A DNA stretch of 64,000 nucleotides from Chrysoperla carnea (GCF_905475395.1 NC_058338.1:70443435-70507434), one strand, 5' to 3'; positions 36,601 to 48,091 are shown, numbered from the stretch's first letter. Numbers and translations are program-made. The notes: a model not told the origin generated them from the sequence alone.

Positions 36601-39600
36601 CATAATTTTAAATAAACACATTTTTGTAGTTATTAGTTTAAGTTGTTCATTTTTGATTGGTTTCTTATGATTTATTTCTATTTAGTTAAAATAGGTAACA
36701 AATAAATGGCGCATTATTTCATGTTATAAAATTGAACAGTAAATTTACAAAAATTATACAAATAAGTGTATAAAATATTTGTCCTCTGCTAATGATACAT
36801 TAGCAAAGTTTTGATTTATCGTCAAGATTATAGATAGTATTTTGTAATAATATATTATACTTACTAGGCATAAAATTAGTAAAAATTCATCATAAGTCAT
36901 TCAATCATAGGTTTGTGACTTCCTTTGTCGATTTTTTATTGCTTTCTAGGGTTCGCCATACGCTCTTGCATATTTTAAGCATAAATAAAGAATTTGTTTG
37001 ACACGAAATGTGTTTTATCATAAAATAATTTTTAGCTAATTGTGGTTTCATTTCAGCTAATTGTGATTTCAAATGGACACGTAAATTTCACTATTAAAGC
37101 TTCTAGATCGATTCTAACTATGGCATAAGAGAAATAATGTAAATATGCTTTGAATTTAGCTAGAGCAGCTTGAGAAAATCACTTAGAAAATACATCAAGT
37201 AGAAAATATGGCAATCATAAGCAAGCTTAAATTCACAACAACAATACAAAACTAGCAATTATCTGTGGAAGCTTATTTTCGTAATTCTATTTATCGCAAA
37301 GGTTTTCCCCATGCAAAATGAATTTCCCTTCAGTATGTATGTCCTTTATATTCATATTATTAAAGTTTTCATGGATTAAAATGTATTTATTTATTATCAA
37401 TTATATATGAAATTATTTCAATTAAAAATAGTAAATAAATAATTAAAAATAGAATTTCACACAGAAAAATTTTTAATTTATTTTGGTCATGCGTTGTTCA
37501 CAGACTAATTAAAAACGCGTGTACATGTATTATTATATTAAACGTTCTAAATTTTCAATTAATCTATTTTACCTATTTTAAAAATTTTCATTCATGTGTT
37601 AATTAAAACAACTGTTGTCAAAAAAATTTGAAGAAAATATTTTGAAATGATATTTTTAATGTTCAAATGCATATCAAATTATTTTTTATCCATTTATAAA
37701 CTCGTAAAAATTGTGACGAATGGTAAGTGTCAGTTTCTCTCGATATTTTGAACGAATTCAACATGGATAACTTATATGGTGTAACACAGTTTATAATCAA
37801 TACCAAAGCTACCAAAGTTAAGTATGTGAGAGATTGTAGAAAATGAAATTTTTTTATCGCTTGGAGCAAATCATCCAATCAAAATTTTGGCTAAGAGTCG
37901 CCAAGAGAGAACTTTTCTTACTCACTAGGTATACTATAAGTTTCATTACTAACTATATCATTTTTAATTAAATGTGACATAAAATATATACTATAAATTC
38001 AAATTATAGTGGAGGCGACGAGAAGAATACACATATTATATTATTATAGTAAAAAAATGGTGGAGGCTTTAGAAAACAATATTCATTGTTTAGCTTAAAT
38101 AAATAAAAAATTTAAGTAAGAAAGCTTTTTTAAAATTTTTATTTTCATAAACGAAAAACTTAAAAAAAACGCTTCCCCTAGGTCATAAGATTATTCATTA
38201 AAAAGGATGCTTGTTCTTTAAAAGCTTTTTTTAACATATTGAATTCTATAGCTTAAAAATGGCTTTATATCAAACTCTGAGATAAAGATAAAAGAAATTA
38301 TTTTTTTAATTCAATTTAATTTATTTTCGATTTATCTTGTCTTTTCCTTCTATTTAAAAAATAATTGCCTACCAATTTTAATATAATATTCGAGTCTTTC
38401 AATGTCTTTAAACTTCTGTATGTCAATTATAATTATTGCTCCTTATTCCCGATTCATAAAATAATTGAACATAATCCCCATAGCTAGCCTATGTGACGCT
38501 GCTTTCACGTGAATTACATAATATGACACTTTTATATAAGTCTATATATTTTAAGTTCTATAATGAAGTAAACTTGTATGTAGGTACAACGAAAAAATTA
38601 TATTGTAAAATTGAAACTAGAAAAATTAAACTATCAAAGATTTTTTAAATACAAAATTACAATTTAAACTAATTGATAATATCTCAATAAATTTTTAAAA
38701 AGATACGATGTAAAATTTACTTGAAAAAAAGTTTAATGAAAACAAGATTCCCAGAAACTTTTTAAGAAAGCTTCATAAAACACATTTTAAGATTTTTTTT
38801 TAAATTTTAACTAATCGTTTATACTGTTTGTTTGAGTGCAAAAATGTTAATAAACAATAAAAAACACTCAAATTGAAATCATTTATCACACAAATTTCTA
38901 GAAGAATAAATCTTTGTAATTTAAAACGTGACCTAAATGAAGTTCAAATGAATTTTCAACTGTAATAGTTTTCCCCTTTAAAAACGAATTTTTGGTTAAA
39001 AATAAATCCTGTATTCTGATCCTTTATTTTATGCATTGAAATTATATTTATAGTAAACAAAATTCACAATACAAAATTCATGTGCTAGTACTTGTCTAAG
39101 TACCGCCATACAAAAATATGAAGAAGATCAATTGTAGTACATAAAATTCGAATTTCTTTTAAAAAATTTATCTTTTAATATTAATTTTGTTCTCTTATCA
39201 TTTTCAAAATAAGAGGGAGGCAAGAATTAGCGATATTATTATTGAAAAGCGTTAATTTTTGTATAATGTTTTCGCTAAAAAGTGTGTTCAAAAATAAGTC
39301 AAAGCTCTTTCTTACACAAATCAAAGCTCTTCAATATTCATATTTTCCGCAATAGTTGATTTCGGTAAAAATTAATTAGTTTTTTGTTTTGTTCTTAAAT
39401 TTGGGAAATATAAAAAATATTTGAAATGAAATATTTTCCGGAAGATAATTAGCTAATTCGTATTGATACTACTACATTGTAGTTGAAATACAGACATTAA
39501 TTTTAAAATTGTGGACTCCCGGTAATCCGGCCCCTGACTAATCCGCCGCCCCCTTTAATTCCACTATTGTTTTTGTATTGAAGTATGATTTGTTCTTCAG

Positions 39601-39974
39601 AGTATAAAATATAGAATCTTATCATTGGATTTGTGATTTGTCGGATTACAAAGTAGTCTTTTGTAAAAATTCCGGACTATAGGACTCTTAGTGCATACTC
39701 TATAACCCGAAAAATTTGATAGTCTGACAATGCCCTCCAAAAATCTTGCCGGATTACCGAGGGTCGCAGTATTTCACATTCGATTGTTGACTTGAAAAAA
39801 AAAGTATATTTTCACTATAACTTATTTGAAAGATCCTTAAGATCAGCAAATTAAGAAGATAAAATTAATTTAATTAAGTAAATTTCACTTTCAACGATTT
39901 TTTAAGAAGAATAAAACATGAAAAATACTTACAATTAAAAAAATAAAAAAACAGTTGGAATATATAAAATTCAT
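24656..39974 (-). CDS. Gene B: giant secreted mucin-like protein
   Basis: Minus-strand exons 39974-39933, 31821-31744 and 31615-24656 join at phase 0 to give 2359 aa. Exon 1 encodes MNFIYSNCFFIFLI (donor GTAAGT); exon 2 continues ILVFHRNTSVSA, completing a signal peptide with a likely cut after SVSA (residue 26). Residues 27 to about 235 form an N-terminal domain with cysteines at 31, 37, 42 and 49 and several N-glycosylation sites. The centre, roughly residues 240-2110, is Thr/Ser/Pro-rich and contains about 12 tandem units of about 119 aa, a typical mucin O-glycosylation region. The last about 248 residues are a non-repetitive domain with nine cysteines. There is no membrane segment. Mucins of this shape form gels or sheaths in saliva, gut or egg coats; the tissue is not shown here. 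I recognise neither terminal domain. Confidence 0.8.
26700..30560 (-). repeat. Mucin minisatellite, ~12 units of 324-360 bp
   Basis: The plus-strand phrase GGAGTTTCTTTACTTCC (coding for the KETPSSS motif) recurs at about 26727, 27051, 27384, 27738, 28095, 28449, 28805, 29152, 29511, 29865 and 30222, plus a reduced copy near 30485. All spacings are multiples of three. Unit hallmarks in protein order are SVTPT, KETPSSS, ITETST, VQDS, INTTPSS, LPTSVTESASPEPSK and STTSTPTNPSS. The reading frame stays open in every unit. Confidence 0.92.
32195..32400. other. CpG-rich patch in gene B intron 1
   Basis: A run of CG-containing words (CGTCGTCGATATCGCGCGAA, TCGACTTCG, GTCGATCGAAGCG, TCGTTTCGAGTCGATG) stands out in an AT-rich, CpG-poor surrounding. 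It overlaps a 129-codon minus-strand frame (32007-32396) that I do not recognise. It could be a promoter-like element, an alternative 5' exon or transposon debris. Confidence 0.3.
32533..33153 (+). repeat. Dispersed ~560-bp repeat, copy 4 (with insertion)
   Basis: A full-length copy in gene B intron 1, from AACAAGTGAAAACAAACAAT to ATATATGCATGGTATAA. It carries about 85 extra bases (32640-32725) relative to the copies at 13148 and 48092. Confidence 0.92.
34595..34794. mobile_element. 200-bp MITE with ~32-bp terminal inverted repeats
   Basis: The left end TCCGCAATATTAGATAAGAA is mirrored by the right end TTCTTATCTATTATTGCGGA, and the match continues inward through AATGGCTTTCTG / CAGAAAGCCATT. 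This makes inverted arms of 32 bases with one mismatch. The interior has no transposase. I cannot define a target duplication. It is in intron 1 of gene B. Confidence 0.85.
35385..35540. repeat. Tandem duplication, exact 100-bp period
   Basis: GATTCATTCAAATTACATAG followed by ACCTGATCATCAGTTGA appears at 35385 and again at 35485, with one mismatch over about 55 bases. The segment between is AT-only and less conserved. It lies within intron 1 of gene B. Confidence 0.85.
39509..39769. mobile_element. Tigger/pogo-like MITE
   Basis: The left end GTGGACTCCCGGTAATCCGG pairs with the right end CCGGATTACCGAGGGTCGCA. Both resemble the CAGT-start, AATCCGGC-containing ends of pogo/Tigger-type elements. 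Smaller inverted pieces of the same phrase (ACTAATCCGCC, CGGATTACAAAG) lie inside. It ends about 160 bases from the gene B signal-peptide exon. Confidence 0.7.
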
Positions 39975-40783
39975 TTTAATTTTTATCACACAATTTTTTA
40001 TAAAAATAAAATTATAATATTTATTTATTAAAAAAAAAAACTATCACAAAATTCCAATTAACAACACGACATTGTTTAAAAAAAATTTATTTATTGATTA
40101 TTTTTCTAGCCAAAAAAAAAATCACTATCAAAACACAACAACAATATTGTGTCAGGTCAAAATAACAATAATAAATTTCGATTTAAGAAAAATATATTAT
40201 ATGGTTTCCATTCGAAATCCGAAATGCATTTGCTCAATTTTTATCGTTCATTTACCTTTATATATTTGAGTCTACATTATTAAATGCATCATCTAATCAT
40301 GAATAGTTTTTCTGAACAAAATGACATTAATAGCATATCAAAAAAAAAAAAAAATTACATATGCGGTTTTTAATTTTAATATATTACTTGCTGACCAATA
40401 AGAGCACTGCATATGTACAAATTTTAATGTGCACATTTTCATTGATATCAAATAAACTTGTTTTTGGAATTAAAATCTCGATTTTTTGTTTGTTTTAGTA
40501 CTATTAAATAAAATTAATAGTTTCTTGTAAATTATTTTCCTACTTAGGAAGTTGAAAATTTGAAAGTTCCTATTTTGTAATATGGGACTTTTCAGCGCGT
40601 GCTTTTTAATTATCTGAAACCAGTAAGGATTTTTAATTATTTTAAAGATTTCCAAAATTAACAGCAACTTTAAAATCAAAGCCATGCAGTTGTAGAGTAG
40701 ATGAAATTGGGACGCTGGTAGCAAACCAATCATTGCAAAAGTTGTGAATTTTACTTTTAGTTTGTTTAAATGAAAGGTCGAAG

Positions 40784-41341
40784 TTAATTCACTAAAAGTG
40801 TTTTTTTTTTACTCAAAATTTTGTCTTTTTGGAAGCTAGGTCTCTCTTTCTCACGCTGAATAAATTTTCTGCATCCACCTGCAAATATAATGTCATAATT
40901 TCTAGACTTAAAAATAATCATGTTACATTTTCCTCTACTCCTGTCACATTTTGTCTCGATAAACAATTTGATTCTCTTGCCCTGTTGTATTAAACGTGAT
41001 GTATTACATGCATGGCCCCTGATAACCAAGCGGAAAGCGTTAGGGCTGAAGAATATATTTTCCAGACATCGTGGCAAGTTTAATATTGAATTGAAATCAC
41101 TTCAAAGGGTATGGTTTTGTTTTGAAGGCATAAGAATGTCGTCTATCTGTTGAAAATCACTTTTTCTATGGAAATCCAAACCTATGGTCCTTTTTTGAAC
41201 TCGACCTGTTTTCCTCGTGGTATAAAATCCGATTTGTTCAACGATATATGGCAGTGGTAAAACTCTTGCGAAAACAAAACTGTCTGGTGATATTCTTAGT
41301 CTTTTATAGGCTAAAACCAGCTCCAAGCTTTCTACTAATTT
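40784..41341 (-). pseudogene. Decayed coding segment, unrecognised
   Basis: On the minus strand, one frame stays open for about 185 codons with a single internal TGA at 41102-41104. It reads through SLELVLAYKRLRISPDS, FARVLPLPYIVEQIGFYTT and, after the stop, LPRCLENIFFSPNAFRLVI. So long a frame is improbable by chance in DNA this AT-rich. I recognise no family; an old transposon protein is the most likely source. Part is also open on the plus strand. Confidence 0.4.
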
Positions 41342-41460
41342 GAATCAGCTAACAAAAAATAATTTTTCAGTTAATTCGCGGCTCCTTACCTTTAAAACGA
41401 ATCAATTTTAGCCGAAATGTCGACTATAGTAAAAGAGATAATATGTATAAGGTCATGAGG

Positions 41461-41803
41461 AGGCTAAGGGGCCGAGATATTTAAGACGTATAATTGACTT
41501 TAACCGTTTGACTACTTAACTACGTTTCCAGTCCTTTGACTACGTTTCCGGTTTCGAATCCAGGTGGCGGCAGTCTGATCTACTATATAATTAACGGGGT
41601 GATAAATTTATTACACTTACACTGTCGTCGCTTGGACAGTAACAAAGTAACCGACTCCACCCACATCAAAAAGTTAATTGTATATGTGAATATAGTTTAA
41701 AGTAAAATAAAAGATTAAAAATAATGATGTGGGTGGCCTCTGTTGGCAACGTGTATGTCTAAATAACGGAGGTAAAACCCCATTATTATTATTATTATAA
41801 TTA
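41461..41803 (+). mobile_element. Second tRNA-derived SINE-like element
   Basis: GGGGCCGAGATATTTAAGAC (about 41468-41487) resembles a tRNA-Ser/Leu A-box region, and GGTTTCGAATCC at 41550-41561 a B-box. The body runs to an (ATT)n tail at about 41780-41803, a common SINE ending. A target duplication is not certain. The body differs from the SINE at 21009, so this is a separate family. Confidence 0.5.
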
Positions 41804-41949
41804 TTATGAGGTCGTTTTGAGATTATATGTATATGAAATATTTGACATTAAGGAACTCCTGATTACTCCAGATCCAAAGCATTCCAAATGTCATACATAT
41901 ACGGTTTTAATTATAATTTGAAAATGCACATTTTTCATTTGTTTCAAAT

Positions 41950-42230
41950 TAACCTCTGATTTTGGAATTAAAATCTAAATTTTATTAGGTTTTTTATTAG
42001 AGCTAATAAATAATATTAGTATGTTTCTTTACAAGTAAATTCTCGGCTTAAGAAGTCATACGTGAATTTTTCGAGGTGTATTTATTATTAAATTATCTGA
42101 AACTAAATAATAGCTAGTAAATAATATTAGTATTTTACCTTATAAGTAGTTTTCTCGTTTAGGAAGTATTTTGCCAAGTGAGAAATTTTTGGTGTGTGTT
42201 TATTACCAAATTATCTGAAACATAATAAAC
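41950..42230 (+). repeat. Two tandem ~115-bp units, with a third unit at 40490-40620
   Basis: Units share TAAATAATATTAGTAT, a phrase like TTCTCG(G/T)TTAGGAAGT, and AAATTATCTGAAAC. The lone unit near 40490-40620 has AAATAAAATTAATAG, CCTACTTAGGAAG and AATTATCTGAAAC in the same order, and both groups follow TTTTGGAATTAAAATCT. Confidence 0.6.
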
Positions 42231-42370
42231 ATTTCAATGTTGCAACAAATTCAATATCAATTATGTGCAAATCACATTCTCTGTTTCGATTTTAGTATAG
42301 TATGCAAAGGGCATAAAAAACTTTTTTTAAATTGGAGAACGTATGCAAATTGTGGACTATTTTTTACCAA

Positions 42371-42910
42371 GCATATATGTAATATGCAAAGTATACTAAG
42401 TTTAGTCCCAAGTTTGTAACGCTTAAAAATATTGATGCCACGAAAAAAATTTTGGTATTGGTGTTCATAGAATCACCTAATTAGTCCATTTCCGGTTGTC
42501 TGTCCGTCTGTCTGCCAACAAAATAACTCAAAAACGAAAAGAGATATCATGATGAAATTTTTATAGCGTACTCACGACGAAAAAGTGAGGTCGAGTTCGT
42601 AAATGAGCAACATAGGTAAATTGGTTCCCGGGTCCGTAGGACCCATCTTGTAAACCGTTAGAGATAGAACAAAAGTTTAAATGTAAAAAATGTTCCTTAT
42701 AAAAAACATAACAACTTATGTTTGATACATTTTTTTGTAAACATCACTGTGAAGGCGTAAATTAAGCGTAAATTTTATAGTATGTATTATATGTAAATAT
42801 CAGTTATGTATGTGTGACATGTATGTATGTGTAATGTGATAGAGTAATCAATACTGTCCATGCATGGTATTTCAACAATTAACTCAGTCAATTGTTTTTT
42901 TTCACTTGTT
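42371..42910 (-). repeat. Dispersed ~560-bp repeat, copy 5 (inverted)
   Basis: Opposite orientation to most copies: begins with GTATACTAAGTTTAGTCCCA and ends with TTCACTTGTT. It has internal CCATCTTGTAAACCGTTAGA. The usual CTCACGGG block is degraded here. Confidence 0.9.
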
Positions 42911-43114
42911 ATTCAATGATATTGCAATTATCGTTATCTCTTTTCTGAAGGAATTTTATAAATGCTCAACTTACTAAATGCTCAGAACACAAATCAATGA
43001 TGAAAACATTTCAGATCAATTGCCGCACCAAATAAAGCGGTCAAAACCTGCTTCAAAGATGATTTGCTTAATATGAAATGTTTGACTACCTACTGATCCA
43101 AAATATTTCTTCGT

Positions 43115-43335
43115 GTAGTAGTTACACCGTAGTTTAAATGCTAATAATTTATTTCTCAGCACAGGAAGCGCAGGAAGATCTTTTTCGAAATTGAAATTTG
43201 ATCATCGATTATTTGAGGAATACCATAAGACAATAAACTCTTTGGCCATCATTTCTATTGAAAACAAAGAAGAAAGAAATCTAGACTTATAATGTTATCA
43301 ATGTATTTGCGGCCATAAAAGTAAACAATATACAG
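43115..43335 (+). pseudogene. hAT transposase C-terminal relic, second
   Basis: The plus-strand frame TGSAGRSFSKLKFDHRLFEE, then YHKTINSLAIISIENKEER and NLDL, matches the ERSFSKLKLIK...NSLAILSIE...LDFD tail of ZMYM-like hAT transposases. Here ERSF has become GRSF. After a stop and a one-base frame change, NVINVFAAIKV continues the family tail. It is more diverged than the relic in gene A intron 1 and belongs to a different hAT group. Confidence 0.65.
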
Positions 43336-45227
43336 TGTATAAATTAATCAATTTTAGCGCAAAAAATATTCGGTCATTTTTCCTTGTTGCAAAATTAATA
43401 GAAGGAGTCTATGGAGAAAAAGGGGCTATTTTCTCAACGGGATACGTCTAAATCGACCGTAGTTACGACACTACTACCAACAGTACCAAACCTCCAAAAA
43501 AAAGGTATCGTGAAATGAAAATCGAGAAATTACCTTGAGGTTTGCTTGAAGTTATATCGAAGAAGATACATCATGTAGAAATATTATTTCGTAAACATTT
43601 TTTGTTTTCCCGTAAGGGTTCCACAACATTTGGAAAAACCCTTAATTTTCCATTTTCTCGAAGACTATTAAAGGTAGAAAGTTGCAGGTACCTTCAAATA
43701 GTAAGTCCATTGATTTTAATTTCATACTAAACTCATCCGATAATATTAAGTGAGCCAAAGAAGTCCTGCTTTTTTTATTTTTTCGTCCAAATTACTCTAA
43801 AAATTATTTTTACTTAAATCGGAGACACAGAAATTATCCCGATGTTTTGCAATTTGATAAAGAGATTTGGATACTTTTGAATGGAAGCGGGATAATCACA
43901 AAAATTATTTTTGCCTCAGAATTGAGTGAAACATAGTATATAGGGTAATTTTGATTCAAAAAAATGCAAAAATCGTGTACATTTGAGATTTGAATGAGTA
44001 GTTTATGAGATAACGCTGTAAAATTATGTATGGAAAGCTGGTATTTCGAAGCGATTTTTGGAATATTTCGAAAAATATACTGATCCAGTCGTTAGATGAT
44101 ATGAAATTGTATGTTATTTGAGATCTCATTACCGTAAACAATCCAGCGGTATGTAAATTTGGTTGATTATTGATTTAGTGATTAAACGGTCAGGTTTTGA
44201 AGTATAGTAACGGAGAACAGATTTTTATACTTTATGGATCATAATTGCTCCAGAATACTAATTATGTTCAAACCAGATACACACAAATTTTCCCGTTTTT
44301 TTCTTCAAATATTTTCTTAAGAGATTTATTCTCAAGTTTATAAGTGCTTCCCTTCTATTAATGGATCATATTCGAATATAGTTTTAAGTAAAATTGCCAC
44401 TGGTTATCGCGACTGCTATGTAATTATATTTTATTTAGTGATAAGAATGAAAAACTTAGAAATAGTTTAATTTATTCCAATAACAAATTATATTTCTTTG
44501 ATGATTACAAAAATTTGTACATTTCAGGGTCAAAATTTGTATTTTGAATTTTTTTTTTTTATATATACAAAATCAATATTTGTATAAACAGTCTTATAAG
44601 GTGTTCATTAGTTCATGAGATAAAGCGAAGCAAGACAATACTTCCATAACATCTTTTGTATCGATTTGTTGTCCCTGATCAACAGTCTCACAGAGTATTC
44701 TCGCTGCATATAATACTTACTTCTATGCATAGCCTATATAATCTATAAAATCTCTCTGGGTAGTTATAAAATGCTATTTATTTTGAATTTTATTTCAAAC
44801 ATGTCTCTAAATATATATGTTTAGAACTAGTTCGTTGTTGCTATTTTATTGTAAAACAAGCAGACATTCATTTCAATAAAACAAAATAAAGCGATGAAGT
44901 GTGAGTCAGACTCGGGTAGAGCGGGTTCCGCTATGAATCATCGCGCCTTAAATGTTCTTGGATCAGTGAACTAGGGCCAAGTTAAGTATTTTTCGTTTAT
45001 AAGATCAGAATATTCTTAAAGTTCAAAGGGGAATTTTCTGTAAACCGAGAACAAAACCCTACATTTTGTACTTTTCCTAAAATTTAAAAAGTATAGTAGA
45101 CTAAGAGATATGAAGGAGCGGAGATCGGTAGATTGGTTAATTTTCGTACATTTTTTAGTCAAGATATAACACTAATTTTTTGATATCTTGACAACAAAAC
45201 TTTGATAACTTGAACACAGCAGAAATC

Positions 45228-45453
45228 TGATTTTACTCTATCACTCCCAAATTTTATCCTAATAAACCAAGTATGTAATCCCACTAATTTTGAGCCATAC
45301 TTTTCAAATTTCTGGTTGAAAATTGCCCAAAATGTCCATAACATTGATTTTTTATACTATATAACGTCATTAAAATCCCTAAAAGTCGATTTTGCTCTAC
45401 TACACCCAAATTTTATCCTATTTTAATAAACCAGATATGTAATATCACTAATT
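45228..45453 (+). repeat. Degenerate direct repeat, ~160-bp period
   Basis: ATTTTACTCTATCACTCCCA plus AATTTTATCCTAATAAACCA (45228) recurs as ATTTTGCTCTACTACACCCA plus AATTTTATCCTATTTTAATA (45388). Each ends with ATGTAATnnCACTAATTT. A weak third start, CTACTCTACTACGCGCA, lies near 45517. Confidence 0.6.
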
Positions 45454-45855
45454 TATAAAAATAATACAAAAACTGATTATGATAAATTTTTGTCTGCTTA
45501 AAAAATCCAAGTGAAATCTACTCTACTACGCGCAAAAAATATTCAAATTATTTTTTAAATTAAAAATGTTTTTAAAAAATCAAAATTTTTAATTTTTTAA
45601 ATATTAAAAATATTTTATTTTCAATATTTTATTTTTTTGATGTTATTATATAAACCAGAACTTTTTTATGTAAATTTAACTAACGAACAAATTTTATAAT
45701 AACTAGAATTGCTATACTTCTAATTAAAAACCTATTTTCTCGCACTTTGACCTTGAATTATATTTTTGTGCACATGATTTTGCAATGGACTTTTCATAGG
45801 TTGCAACCAGATTAAGATAATCCCAGTGAAAAAACTTCACTTGGATTTTTAAGCA

Positions 45856-45899
45856 ATATTTCAACAATTAACTCAGGCAATGGTTTATTTTCATTTGTA
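45856..45899 (-). repeat. Fragment of the ~560-bp repeat, copy 6
   Basis: TTTCAACAATTAACTCAGGC and the following TTCATTTG correspond to the inverted first 45 bases of the family. Confidence 0.5.
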
Positions 45900-46838
45900 T
45901 ATTTCTATATTTTTATAAATGAACGAAATTTCGTGCATTTTTTTAAACTTGTTTTTTTCTTTGTGTTATAAAAAAAAATGGTTTCCTACTGTTTTGTGTG
46001 CCTACAAAGAAAATACCTACGAACTTTGATAAAAATTTGTTTAATACTTTTATAAATAACCGTTATGTATTCGCCAGCATTAAGCGTAACAATTTCTATT
46101 CATTGAATAAGCACAGTCATAACAATGGTATAAGTAATTTATTTATATTTACTGAAAAATACCATGTGACATCCTTGTACGTTTATAAACTGATACAAGA
46201 TTCAAGGATACATACTTATGCAATATGTTTGTACAAACGATACGTCGAACTTAGTTAAAATGGGTTCAAGAACATTGATTTACGATACTTCCGTTATTTT
46301 ATGTAGGGAAATGATTGTCTTATGAATCAAATTAGTGTTTAAATAATTCCGGCTGGAATACTAATTTATGCATCAAATTTTTATTAACGCCTTTAATATA
46401 GCTACCTAGCTCTGTGGGTACACAAGTAACATGTTACTTACCCAAGTGAGTACACAAATACTTAAGTAAAATGTTACCTAAGACTGATATTGAATAATCT
46501 GATTAAGAATATGTGATTATCATATAATAATAGATCTCATTACTTAAATTAAGAAAATTTCTTTCGAAGAGTTAATAATATTGATTTGTTTTCATAAAAT
46601 ATATAATTTTTGAATGTAAATGTTTATTTTCTTGTTCATATAAACTTTTCTAATAAGTCATTTGTGGATTTATTATATCATAACAGATTTATTTCAAACC
46701 CCTTTTTTCGACCCGCTAACGTGGTCGAAAGTAACAACTTACGAATTTTTTTTAAGTCTATGTGATTCATACAAAATATACAATTATAATAAAAACGAAG
46801 ATACTAATGTAAAGAGCATGCATGGAATTTATATAAGG

Positions 46839-47541
46839 ACTAGCTTTTGCGCACGGCTTCGCTCGTGATAAATATTCATTTCGATTTATTAATAAATAAA
46901 TGATTCATTTAATGAATCGTTGATTCATTTAGAGAACCAATTTTAAGATTTAGGGAACAGACTTTACTTACATCCTCTTGGAAAACAACGTGACATTTGT
47001 CCATGGAGTTCCCTGTGCTCCTTTAAAGAATGAAATAAAAAAGTGATATAGTATACTTTTCTCTCAATCGCTTGTGATAATGATTCATTTAGTGAATCAT
47101 TGATTCATTTAAAGATCCACTTTTTACCTTACTAATCCCCGCTATATACTGCAATATATACAATGTCAACTTTGAAGACCCAAGCGCTACCATTCAACCC
47201 TCTTGTCTTCGCTTAGTCCGCTCCCTAAAGGTCAGCTGTGCTGCTTTAATGAATGAAATAAAAGTGTGATACAGTATAATTTTTTCTCAAACCATGAGTT
47301 TCAAAGGAGAAAGTTTCATATCAACTTTCACCTCATATTTTAGCCCCTTCAACAATGAATTTTTCGAAAATTGTAAGTGATGATGATGATTTTCTTAGTG
47401 ACAGCAAACTTTTTTTTTGAACAATGTCGAGCTCACATATCATTCTTTGCAATTCTAACTTCAAAATTGATAAAGTAAGCGGTTTAGGCTGTACAATGAT
47501 TCGGCAGTCATTCAGGACAAAGAATTTTATATATATAGATA
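46839..47541 (+). mobile_element. Non-autonomous element with internal duplication
   Basis: It starts ACTAGCTTTTGCGCACGGCT, TCGCTCG, a start typical of widespread insect elements, and ends TTTTATATATATAGATA. Inside, a unit is duplicated: TGATTCATTT(A) GTGAATCA-type palindromic phrases at 46901 and 47081, each followed later by GAATGAAATAAA...GTGATA(T/C)AGTATA (47028 and 47251). No protein frame is seen. Confidence 0.55.
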
Positions 47542-48091
47542 TAATAATTTCATTAAAATACTAACACCTAACCAGCAACCAAGGTGAAAGTACAAAATGT
47601 TACTTTTGTACCCGGTCTCCCCTAAGATGTCAACAAATATGGATCAAACGACATAATTGTTCATTACTAATTATGAATTTTGAAATAAAAAACTTATTTT
47701 TTAAGCCTTTTAAAATTTCATTTATTTTTCTGCATCATAAAAATGATTAAGTTTTAAAAATTTAGGTACTTAATATCAATAAACTTTTTAGTAATTACGT
47801 CTCAAACTATGGAAAAAATTAGCATACACATATTAATTTTTTTCTTTTGACTGGTGAAAGAAAATGTATCGATTGTGTAAAGTCATGAATTTTTCAAGTA
47901 TTTTGTTTCATTTGAATGTGAAAAAAACGTGATGAAACGCAATTTTTCATCATTTAAATGAAAAAAATTGAAATAATTTAACTTTTCGGTTTTTACAACC
48001 GAAGCAAAAATTTTAAAATACATAATTTTTAAATATTTTAAACCCAAAAATAAGTTGATACTTTATTTTTAGGGCAGATACAAATTTTTAA

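Larger units (their letters stand above)
43336..46838. other. Gene-free region between genes B and C
   Basis: No coding exon is seen. A common insect repeat phrase, GTGAGTCAGACTCGGGTAGA followed by GCGGGTTCCGCTATGA, occurs at about 44902-44937. A degenerate tandem repeat is at 45228-45453 and a small repeat fragment at 45856. Confidence 0.5.

Noticed and set aside
37025-37075. Short duplication AGCTAATTGTG(G/A)TTTCA
   Set aside because: It is a real 22-base tandem doublet, but too short and isolated to interpret.
43542-43730. Plus-strand 62-codon frame and the opposite-strand ATGATGTATCTTCTTCG start with a GTAATT donor as a gene B first exon
   Set aside because: The minus version has no hydrophobic core and ends in phase 2, whereas exon 2 of gene B requires phase 0. 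The exon at 39933-39974 fits perfectly.
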